Shown here in pieces: positions 35,018 through 45,255 of a stretch of DNA of 60,000 bases (position 1 is the first letter of the stretch; each line of letters starts with the position of its first letter). A program made the translations under genes and the position numbers. The DNA is from Strigamia acuminata (Eukaryota; Arthropoda; Chilopoda; Geophilomorpha; Linotaeniidae), in contig OX442315.1 in assembly GCA_949358305.1 (NCBI GenBank), positions 4,962,001 to 5,022,000 on the forward strand, given 5' to 3'. The notes below the pieces were generated by a model. It saw only the letters and a program-made list of their open reading frames with translations, made no database searches and was not told the origin of the DNA.

Positions 35018-36162
35018 AGGTGACGTAGTTGGTCAGAGTCGACCTCAGGAGGGAGTGGAAGTAGGATTGCTAGCACAACAAGCCCATAAGGGGCTCTAAA
35101 AGCTAAGGGTCCAGGGCCTCAGGAAGAAAGACAAGAAAACACAACAGTTCTCAGTGAAATCCAGTCTTTACTACATAAACAATATATGTTTCATCACCAA
35201 AGAAACCTTAGAACAATGGCAAAGCATTATTACTAACAATGATAGTGAACAAAAAAGGCTTAGTTTAGGTCTAACATGCTGAGAATATGAGAAAATCAGA
35301 AATAACATTAAAAACCTAAGAATAAGCACAACCGGAAGCAACATTACATAAAAATGGAGAAATAAACATAGTAAGTGAGAAATAATATAGGAAATGAGGC
35401 AATAACAGCAATTCTCAAAAGCATAAATCACCATGACAACAAGCAATAATTTACAACAAAGGTGAAGAAACAAACAGCAATTGAACATTGACTAAAATAG
35501 CTAAACCTAATGCAATAAAAGGTAAGCCTTTTCTTGCTCTCGACAGGCTTGAAGCAGAGTAATACGGTAACATAGATACAAAATATTCAGACCTTGCTTA
35601 TTCCGTCTCCGAGCGTGTGTAAAGATAGTTGTTTCCAGTAACACTTCAGAGGGGCAGAATGAGAAAGATACTTTGTTGTTGCTAGGTATTGGGCAATCTG
35701 TATTATTATTGCTGCTACTTTATGTTCTATAACAAACCATTATTTATTGTTGAAACATTGGAAACATTGTAATTAGTCTGGTTTGTCGTTAAGAACATAA
35801 ATTTCCTTCAATAGTTTGCTTTAAAAACGACAGATAAAGACACAAAAATTACAAGATCCATGGTGCAAACACACAGCAGTGGGAGCAACTGTTTCTATAA
35901 ATAGCAAATCAAACACACACACTGCCATTAAACAAAACAAACATTTAGTATCTGGATAAATGATCTGTTTGCAGAGCATGGCTGTGTAAATACGTTGGTA
36001 AACAAATTGCAAGAATAAAATATAAACGTGCCTACTTTTTGCTTGTACATGATAATTTAAGAAAAATGGCACAAGCTCGCTTCAAAACAAAGTTTTGAAT
36101 AAAAACGCAAGCTTGTGTTTGCTCAAACCCGTCTGACAGCGCGTCTCGATTTCGGACGAGAT
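35018..36162. other. Gene-free spacer right of element B
   Basis: No supported gene. The longest open frame on the minus strand (35171-35488) is hydrophobic low-complexity sequence without start, splice or homology support. 36062-36125 repeats, in opposite orientation, the edge of the insert at 17015-17070 in the channel gene, so a dispersed repeat ends here. Confidence 0.5.
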
Positions 36163-36355
36163 CTAAACTCTATTCCAAAAAGTAATTGAAATACTCCCAT
36201 TGGTTGGTTGGTGCTCTAGTTCAGTTGTGTATTGAATATGATGCTGTTTTCAGATTCCAGTAGACTTGTGCGAAGATTTTCAATGCATGTATACTGGTGT
36301 TATGAATCTCCCAACCAATGGGAGTATTTCAATTACTTTTTGGAATAGAGTTTAG
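36163..36355. mobile_element. 193-bp inverted-repeat element
   Basis: 45-bp arms starting CTAAACTCTATTCCAAAAAG are exact or nearly exact reverse complements (36163-36207 and 36311-36355). About 100 bp separate them. The palindrome extends a few bases further into CGAGA/TCTCG. Non-coding; a short MITE or snapback element upstream of TRAF-like gene 2. Confidence 0.75.
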
Positions 36356-36839
36356 TCTCGGAACCTTCTGATCTCGTCTCCGAAAACCCAGATTTAAAAA
36401 AGTATACTGTAGTTTCCCTCCATACTCAAAAAATCGTCTCCACGTGCAAACTGTGCAGTATTTTGGGAGTAAAACTTTCCAGAGTCATGCGGATTTCGGA
36501 AACTTTGGAGTAGTCGTCCTTGGTTTCACGAAACAAATGTGTCATAACAGCGCCCTCTTGTGATGGTTTAAAGCACTTTTTTTATCAAAGCTTTTACATT
36601 GGTGTTTCAAATTATTTTTTTTTTCTTTTGTTTTTGATTGAATACTTCTTCGAGATGTCATTAGTAACTTACGCTGTGATGCTGTGGAAAAAAATATATG
36701 CGTACCGGTACCTGCATCAATTTGAAAATCAAGTGATTCCAACTAGTGGCAGTAAGATGAACTAAGCGCGGCACTTGTGGTTTCTCAAACACGCATGTCA
36801 GGCTCTGCAACTGTGCAAGTGCAAGTTTGTTCACTTATC

Positions 36840-39800
36840 ATGGATTCAACGATTGTCAAATGCATCAGGTAAATTCCGCAATGGGCATTAATTCTATATT
36901 CTTTACACTAGATATTCTAATTTGGGTGATACAATTAGTTTAGTTGCTTGAGAAGTTTGCGAAAAATTTCGTAAACCTAGAGAAAACGTGCTCTGGACTG
37001 GCGAAACTAATCCATAACAAGTTTTATAATATTTCTCAGCATAACTTTTTCTTTTGATTTTTTATTTTAGTTGTGGTCTGGAAGGTGAAAAATTGAAGGC
37101 ACAAGCTTGTGGTTACGTGTACTGTCGGAGATGTGTTGCAAATGCAGAATCCAGTGGACTGCTCGTTTGTTCTCTTAATCATTCCAGTTCAGTATTTGCT
37201 GTAAGTAAAATTACTGTATTTCTTCTTTTAAAAGTAGACTGGAAATTGCAATTTTTATTTTATTTTAGGAGAAACTTGTTGGAACCTCGTTTTCGAATGA
37301 AGATGTTTGTTGTTACTGCAATAGTGCACTGGATTTCGAAAACATTACAGTAATTATGACAACAATGGCGTACCAAACCAACCATAAATTTATGACAGCA
37401 ATGGCGTACCATAGAGTAAAGAAAGTATATTCTTTACTCTATGGGCGTACTAAACCAGCCATAAATTTATGACAACAATGGCCTACCAAACCAACTGTAA
37501 ATGGGGCTCTTGGAAAAAGTGGCAGCAAACGTGAAAAAAATTTCAGAAAAATCTAAAGATTTCAAAAACGTCTAGAAATTTTAGAAAAAGCAATGATAAT
37601 TTTAGGAAAACTGATCAATTTTGTTTGAAATTCATCAAAATGGTCTAAAATTTTACAGATATTCACTAAAAATTCCTTAAAAGAAAATAGAAGCTTTGAT
37701 AGATTGTGGATATTTCTAAAGGCAATGGCAATTTCTTGTCTTTATTTGTATTTTTATGACTTCGATGTTTTTAAATGTGAATTCACACGATTTTGATGTT
37801 TTAAAATGTAAATTCTCAAGGTTTTGATGTTTTAAAATGTAAATTCTCAAGGTTTTGATGTTTTAAAATGTAAATTATCATGATTTGACGTTTATTTATG
37901 AATTTTCTCATTATTTGGTCATTTTTGAATGTATTTTCGATAAAATCTATTAAAAACGAAAAATTCCATGAGAAAAAGCATTAAAAACGAAAAATTCATG
38001 AGAAAATGCTTTAAAAATGACAAATTCATGAGAAAATCTATAAAAACGACAAATTCATGAGAGCATATATTAAAAACGACGAAATCATGAAAAAATTCAG
38101 TTAAAAAAGTCAAAATCAGGAGAAATAAATTTATTGCAATGTTGTTCGCAATTACGAGGTTCGACCTGTACTTACAAGTTAGTTTTTGCCACTGAACATT
38201 TATCTCAAATGAAAATTGGGAAAATTTCTGATAAAATCACTTTCTGTTTGTCATGGGCAAGACTTTGTACGCAGCAGCATGAAAGGACAAGTTTTAAAAT
38301 ATTATTTTTGATCATTAGGACCATTACGCCAAGTGTGACATGTATCCAATCAACTGCGACTATTGTGACAGGAAATTTATTCGGCGCGCGGTTAGTACAC
38401 TAAGTAGAACTGGTTAAGTGTCTATAAACACATTGTTTGATGCAGATGAACACCCATGTGCAAGAATGCGGACGAAATTTATGTTGACGCAATTTACGTT
38501 GGTGCAAGTTTTCTCAGATTGGATGTCGATTTCAAGTGATTTCAAGCAAATAAAACGATAAAATCTAATTATTTTTATAATTATTATTATTGCAGGGAAC
38601 TCGTTCCGAAATTGAATGCCATGAAAGGGATAGTGTCCACATGGAGTTAATGATGAATTTATGGTTGAATATGCAAGCTGAGGTAGATTTCGAATTGCAA
38701 TCAAAGGGATTCTTCATATGACATTCATATTTCAGCAATCTAGTAATGGATTGATGTTGGCGCGTTCATTTAACGAACTATTGTCGCACAAGGATGCAAT
38801 TAACAGTATCCAGGTATTGGTAATGAGAAAACGGAAGACTTAATGGAATGAGATACAATTGAGTTTGTTTAACTAGAGTAAAGGGGATAACGCGGGCGTT
38901 AGTACGGATTATACAAAAATGAAATCAATTCAAGGTAAAATTGAATTAAATCCTATTTAGATACTTTATTTATGGTAATTTTTGGCTAGAAAATTTGGAG
39001 GAAACTGTGAAATGTCAGGAAGTGGAAATCGATTGGTGTAAACGTCGGATTCTTGACCTCGAAAGCAAACAAAGTGAACCGACGAGTTGTATTGATAAAC
39101 GCGTGTGTTTGGATGCGAGTGCGGGTAAGTCATTTGGTTCGAAGCATTCAGACCAAGTTTAACACTTTGTTTTAGATGAAGGCGAAAATGTGCTGAATGT
39201 CAAGATGGATCAACTGACCAACGAATACAAGGAATTGCAGAAATGTTTAGGTGAAATAAGAAATTGTCCGTTCCATCGCATTAATTAAATTTCTATTAAT
39301 TATTATTTATTTCTATTATTTATTTATTTATTATTATTAATTAAATTTCTATTTATGGTAATATTTGACTAGAAGTGACCGATTGAACCATTATGTCATT
39401 TCTATTAAGAATAAATACTCTCACGTTACTGAGAGTTTCTTTACTTCTGTAATAATTTTATCACGTGACGAACTAAATTTGACATTTTGTTTCAGCTGAC
39501 AACAAAAAGATGTTGAACAATAAAATCAAGGCCGTGGAGAAATCACAGTTGGACAGTGGCAAACTTCTCGGTAAATTTTTTACGTTTTTCTTAGTTTTTG
39601 AAACGTTGATTTTAATGGAGATAAATAAATTGTAGATTTCAAACGAAGCCAAGAATTGAGCAAGTTGCGGTTAGAACTGGCAGCAAATATCTTCCCATTT
39701 GAATATATCTGGAAAGTGGAGAAGTTTGCAAACCGTCAAGATCAAGCAAAATTGGGCAAAGCGACTTACGTCTACAGTGATCCTTTTTTTCCCAATAAGA

Positions 39801-40153
39801 ATGGTTATAAAATGCGACTAGAACTTAATCCAAATGGTGTTGGTAGTGGGAAAGGAACTCATTTATCGATTTATCTTAAAGTGATGAAAGGTCCGAACGA
39901 TGCAATTCTTAAGTGGCCCATTGAGTATTCTGCTAAAATTAGTCTGTTTGATCAGTTGGAACATAAGGATCATCATTATGTTGAATGGACATCTGATTTA
40001 CCTATAGGTTCAACTGCTTTTGAGAAACCAGTAACTGCAGTAAATATTGGCTGGGGAATAGCATGTGTTATTTCGTTGGACAAACTTAAACCATTGTATT
40101 TAGTGGATGATACTATTTTTATCAAACTAGATTTAACCATCACGAGTGTATAA
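36840..40153 (+). pseudogene. TRAF-like gene 2, inactivated copy
   Basis: Exons by comparison with gene 1: 36840-36868, 37071-37200, 37269-37349, 38319-38390, 38446-38535, 38596-38682, 38736-38813, 38877-38934, 38990-39124, 39176-39250, 39496-39570, 39636-40153. Three defects are visible. The RING histidine is Tyr (CGYVYC). Exon 5 has a 15-bp duplication that brings in TGA at 38485-38487. The three coiled-coil exons between 39250 and 39496 are missing. The MATH exon is intact (165-codon open end, with MKGPNDAILKWP and LYLVDDTIFIK), so either decay is recent or a shorter product starting downstream is made. The exon 2 donor has shifted by 9 bp. Confidence 0.85.
37745..38115. repeat. Two short tandem arrays in intron 3 of TRAF-like gene 2
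   Basis: First, about four units of a roughly 31-bp phrase (TTTTGATGTTTTAAAATGT plus AAATTCTCAAGG), 37765-37885. Then about six units of a phrase around TAAAAACGA(A/C)AAATTCATGAGAAAA, 37950-38110. Related single phrases occur in intron 3 of gene 3 near 46260-46400. Non-coding. Confidence 0.7.
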
Positions 40154-40292
40154 TAATTGGAAATCATGAACACTACTATTGTAACTTGTTTTTTCATAAT
40201 ATTAAAAAAATCTTTTGATCTGCCATACTTTTTTTCTGTTACCTATATTGTAAAAAATGTAGAAAACGGGTGCACATATTAAATCAGAAATA

Positions 40293-40957
40293 CAGTGTAG
40301 GCTGCGTAGCCCGGACATAGTACCGACCGGATAGCTGTGTGGTCCGGACAAGTTTGCCGGGGCCTGGACCCAACCAATAAGGAGCAATGCTAAATTTGCT
40401 CTGTGGTCCGGACAGCTCACCCTTCCGGAATCCGGACTAAGCGATGCGTCCCGTATAGGGAAAAATCGCTGTGTAGTCCGGACAAAAACCAAAAATGCCG
40501 ATTTTCTAATGAAACAAATTAGAAAAGAAATTAAAAACACAAAAATTTAAATAAAAATTTAATTTATTGCATGTTTACAAGGGTTGGAAAAGGTTGGAAA
40601 AGGTACTGTTGCGCCATGTGCACGTGTTCACGAACGTAGACATGACGTAACATATGTGAACATGGCGCAACAATACCTTTAAGGCAAATTTTCGTTTTTC
40701 AACCCTTGTGAACCTGCAATACATTAAAATTTCATATAATTTTAGTGTTTTTAATTTTTTTTTAAATTTTTTTTATCAGAAAATCGGCATTTTTGAATTG
40801 TTTTAATGTAGCAGAAATTGATTTTCTTTAACTCTCTAGTCCGGACATGTGGCATTTGTCCGAACCAGAGAGTGTATATGCTCTACAGAATGGACATTGT
40901 CCGGACCGGACAAGTTTCTGGGTCCCGTCCTATGTCCGGGCTACGCAGCCTACACTG
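40293..40957. mobile_element. TA-target inverted-repeat element (665 bp)
   Basis: The ends are CAGTGTAGGCTGCGTAGCCC and its reverse complement, with TA on both sides. No transposase is encoded. The flank of TRAF-like gene 1 (13490-13530) is the same host sequence without the element, with a single TA at the junction, so this is a true insertion after the gene duplication. Inside, GTCCGGAC-type phrases and a palindrome around GTTGCGCCATGTGCACGTG recur. Confidence 0.85.
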
Positions 40958-41059
40958 TATGTAGACAAGGAACCACAATTCTGATTGGCTCACCGATCGT
41001 ACTGACTTGTGAGTACGTCTCGACATTGAACTGAATGAGCAAACTGCACATGGACGATC

Positions 41060-42060
41060 ATTTTTACCAGAAATATTTTAGATCAGGATTGTTTTATATT
41101 TTATATTAGCGTTCAAAATTTGTTTTTTTCTTGTATTCGATTGAATACTTCGAGATGTCACTAGTAACTTACACTGTAAAGCTGTGGAAAAAAAAAGCGT
41201 ACCTGCATCAATTGGAAAATCAAGTGACTAACTATAAAATAGTATTATTTTTTTTATAAATCCTAATAAAATCTGCGTTTTTTTTTACATTCTAGTAAAA
41301 TGTGTAGTTATTTCAATCAAATTTGATACAATTTTGATAAAAGTTGGATCTTACAGCATTGAATAGTCTTTTTCAATCGGTACAGCATGAATGGCAAACT
41401 TAAATTTCGCGTCCTCTGGTGGGAAAAATAAATGGAGCGCCAGGATTGGCTGAATGGAAAGAGAGCGGTGATTGGTGGCGCCGATGTCTCCCACGTGTAC
41501 AACTAGGCCACAGCCAAGGTTGAACGAGTTGTAACTCCTATACTGTGAAGTAGGCTTTAACAAGGTAACTAGTTGGTACTGCACTCTACAGTACTGCATT
41601 TGGCCTTGTAACAAGGTCGTAACAAATCCACAACCCCCCCCCCCTAGAATATTACGTAACAAAACTCACCACCCCCCCCCAAATAAATTTTATACATGCT
41701 TATGATACAAAAATTTCAAAAATTTTCAAAAATTTTCAAAAATTTTCAAAAATTTTCAAAAATTTTCAAAAATTTTCAAAAATGTTAATAAAAATTTTGT
41801 TACTTAACATTTTTTAGAACCCCCTCCCTCCTCCCCGTCGTAACAACCCGTAACAAAATTTGAAACCCCCTCCCCCCCCTCCAGGCGTTACGTAATTTAT
41901 GGACGGCCCCTTATTAATATTGTTTGAACGATCATTCATTTTTATTTTCATGAATTAAAATGATATTTTGTAATATTTGATACTTTCTGTTTTTACTCAT
42001 CGAATGCACGCTCCTGGTTGAGGACATCAGGTTTTAGTGGTTCCTCCATGTGCTCGGAAG
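41060..42060. other. Decayed flank and GC-rich repeat remnants
   Basis: 41110-41240 resembles the 5' flank of TRAF-like gene 2 (near 36600-36740), so another gene copy once started here. 41627-41916 has runs of C, ATTACGTAAC near 41655, and GGCGTTACGTAATTTATGGACGGCCCC at its right edge, with a 12-bp AAAATTTTCAAA array between (about 41710-41785). This looks like a degraded non-autonomous DNA element. No gene. Confidence 0.5.
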
Positions 42061-42069
42061 TGCTCGACC

Positions 42070-42335
42070 CATTTTTCAGCTAAAAATTCAATTTTTTCAG
42101 CTAAAAATTCAATTTTTTCAGCTAAAAATTCAATTTTTTCAGCTAAAAATTCAATTTTTTTCAGCTAAAAATTCAATTTTTTCAGCTAAAAATTCAATTT
42201 TTTCAGCTAAAAATTCAATTTTTTTCAGCTAAAAATTCAATTTTTTCAGCTAAAAATTCAATTTTTTCAGCTAAAAATTCAATTTTTTCAGCTAAAAATT
42301 CAATTTTTTCAGCTAAAAATTCAATTTTTTCAGCT
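42070..42335. repeat. 21-bp minisatellite with TTTTTTCAG units
   Basis: About thirteen near-identical copies of CAGCTAAAAATTCAATTTTTT. Two units have one extra T. The open frame across it, repeating FQLKIQF, is a by-product. Each unit ends with a pyrimidine run and CAG, the shape of a 3' splice site. Confidence 0.9.
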
Positions 42336-42478
42336 GCTGTGGCCCGTCCCGACTTGATTAATTGTCGCCCGAACATCCAGATTTCTCGGCACTAAATTTG
42401 TTCCCAGTCCAGCCCTGCATATCATTCGTAGTACTATTCAATCATTTAGATGAAAAGTCGAGAAAAGAACTGGAAACC

Positions 42479-42995
42479 AACTTTTCTGAATTCAGCTCTA
42501 CCTGCAAATAAATTTGACCCGTTATATTTAGTCGACGACACAATCTTTATTAAACTAGATTTAACCATTAAGAGTCGAAATAATTGATTATGTTTGCTTC
42601 ACTTTTCTTGTAACAACTTGCCTTTTATAATATTAAAAGATAATTATTCATTCTGTCATACTTTTAATTTTTTATCTTGCCAAGAATTGATTTTAATGGA
42701 GATAAATAAATTGTAGACAGCAAATGAAACTGAGAATTAACAACGTTGAAAAACGAACTGGCCACAACACAAACCGTAGGACATTCCTATATGTGTACAA
42801 AGTGGAGACGTTTGTAAATCTTCAGGCTAAAGCAAAATATGTGAACAGTCAACTTTTTAATAATAAATATGGGTTTAAACTGACTAAAACTCAATCCAAA
42901 TAGTGACAGTCCTGGAAAAGGAACTCACTTATCGATTCATCGCCAAGTGATGAAAGTGAAAATGATGCAATTCTTAAGTGGCCCATTGCGATTGG
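42479..42995 (+). pseudogene. Fragments of two further TRAF-like copies
   Basis: 42505-42590 encodes the end of a MATH domain (LYLVDDTIFIKLDLTI) followed by the 3' flank known from gene 3. 42655-42995 then carries the intron end and the first two thirds of another MATH exon, with frameshifts and stops, breaking off at LKWPI. The array therefore once had more members than the four now readable. Confidence 0.75.
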
Positions 42996-43428
42996 ATTCT
43001 AACGCCTAGCGTTAATACTATGTACTAGTTTCTACGGCATCCGTCGTTTGCTCTATCTTATTGTATTTTGATGTATCGCACTCTTTCGTTCATCCTCGAT
43101 TAAATGCATGTTTACTACGTTTGTGAGGTTCCGAAATGTAAGCAGATTAAGGTAAAGATAGGAGAATAGATAAATCACATTTTCTTGGGTATTATTGGAT
43201 TTTTTTTTCCTGTTTATAAAGTTGGACGCAATCGTGCATCGAACGTTAGGCCTAACTGAATTCCCATTAGCGGCGATGCCCACACCGCATTTTTTCTGTT
43301 CGGAATATATACATACCAATATTATTTAAAGTGTGTCCAATTCAGTTAATCGTTTCCAAACTTATTTTTGTTTTTTTCATTTCAGACGACCTTCATTTCA
43401 GTTTCATAGTTGTTGAAGTAAAAAAAAA

Positions 43429-44140
43429 ATGAAGAGAAGTCGTGAGGATTACAATTGCAATCTGTGTGATTATTCGTGTTCATACGTGTGCTTATTGTAA
43501 CAGCACATGCTTAAACACACTGGTGAAAAGCCTTTCAAATGTCAAATGTGTTCACATTCATTTCGACTTAAAACTTGTATGACTGTCCACATGCGAATTC
43601 ATACGGGCGAAAAACCATTCAAGTGCCATTTGTGTGCTTATTCTAGCAATCCAAGTGGGGATTTAAGAAGACATCTATTGACCCACACTGGAGAAAAACC
43701 ATTCAAGTGCCATTTGTGTGATTATTGTTCGGCTCAAAGTGAGCATTTAAAAGTCCATCTATTAACCCACACTGGAGAAAAGTTATTCAAGTGCCATCTG
43801 TGTGATTATTGTTCGAGTCAAAATGGGAATTTAAAAAGTCATCTATTAACCCACACAGGAGAAAAACCATTCAAGTGCTATTTGTGTGATTATTCTAGCA
43901 ATCAAAGTGGGCATTTAAGAATACATCTTTTAACCCACACTGGAGAAAAACCATTCAAGTGCCATTTGTGTGATTATTGTTCGAGTCAAAATGGGAATTT
44001 AAAGTCATTTATTAACCCATTCAAGAGAAAAATCATTCAAGTGCCATTTGTGTGATTATTCTTGTAATCAAAGTGGGCATTTAAGAAGACATCTTTTAAC
44101 CCATACAGAAGAAAAAACATTTTCAGCAGGAATAGAAATT
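43429..44140 (+). pseudogene. C2H2 zinc-finger gene, broken by stop and frameshift
   Basis: From an ATG at 43429 one finger begins (CNLCDYSC), but TAA at 43498-43500 interrupts it. The frame then runs open from 43501 to 44055 with six C2H2 fingers joined by TGEKPFKC linkers, which is the DNA-binding Kruppel-type layout. A 2-bp deletion near 44004 shifts the frame, and another finger (CDYSCNQSGHLRRHLLTH) is readable beyond in another frame. The fingers are highly alike, as in young tandemly duplicated arrays. There are no introns. If translated from the internal ATG at 43507 a truncated 182-aa finger protein is possible. Confidence 0.75.
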
Positions 44141-45255
44141 TAAAAACGTTGGTTTCGTACATTCCGTTTATAATTCTTAAATTCAAACGCTGATGTTTGG
44201 TTTTGTTTGTGCATTTCACTTTTTAAAATAACATAATTATTACTTTGAATTCTTGACAAGTAGAATTGTATATTTATTTCTCTGTTCATTTTCAATTTTA
44301 AAACACGTTCTTGCATTGTAAATGAAATGTAAAAATTTCTCTCACTTTCACGTTTTTGTATGTTCTGAATTAAATTTTTAACATGAAAACGAGCAATTTC
44401 TAACGTTCAAGATGATTACATTTAGCTATAGGTGCGCAAATTGATATATTTGCAAATATTAATTTTGATGCTTAAGAAAAACAGAAACAGTTTAATTTGT
44501 ACAAATCACTTTCTGTGTAACTAGTGTGATCGGAATGACGAACACGACATCCAGTGAAAAGAATTGGACTACTTCGGGCTAGATGAGCTTATAAATCTTT
44601 TAGATTGTTGACTCCTCCCGACCACACCATACAAACAGGAGCGGATCTACATCGGGGCAAATATTTTGTACCAAAGATGCTCCAATTGATATTTTTAGGA
44701 AAACAATAAACACAAAACAAAAACTATTTATCCTAATCAATAAAAAGTCGAAATTAAAATTTCTTCGCACGTCTATGGCGAGGTCAGGTCGAGAATGCTG
44801 CCCGACTTAATCCCAAAGCCGACCAGCTCGTTCGCACTGATTGCGCCAACTAAAATGTGAACAAGAGAAATTAACATGTATTTGCTCACGCTCACTTTTC
44901 CTAAATTGTGTTGTAGTGCACCGTTAGAAGCAACCCAGTGGTGCTTCACTGCATCGCTCCGCGCTACACCGCGTGCCTACATCGAAACGGTAAACCTTAT
45001 TTTTGGTCATGATCATCATAACTGAAAGAACTACTCACTACATACTGAGCAATTACTAAAGAAAAGTGCCAACTGCCAAGTAATTTTCATTCTACACTAA
45101 TATAATTTACGATTGAATACTCTAGATGTCACTAGTAACTCAAACTGTGAAAATCAAGTGGCTTTAACTGGTGGCAGCTAGATAAACTAAGCCCAGCACT
45201 CGTGGTTTGTCAAGGCCGCTCGTTTGGCTCTGCGAGTGAGTTTATTTCACTTGTC
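44141..45255. other. Duplicated 5' flank of TRAF-like gene 3
   Basis: No gene. From about 44660 to the ATG the sequence is nearly the same as 50135-50723 upstream of gene 4, marking a segmental duplication that included the promoter region. The last 240 bp also match gene 1's flank. Confidence 0.6.

Noticed and set aside
35171-35488. Minus-strand hydrophobic ORF (Leu/Cys/Val-rich)
   Set aside because: Low-complexity composition, no neighbours or splice sites in support.
42050-42232. ORF with repeated FQLKIQF
   Set aside because: It is only the translation of the 21-bp satellite and ends with it.
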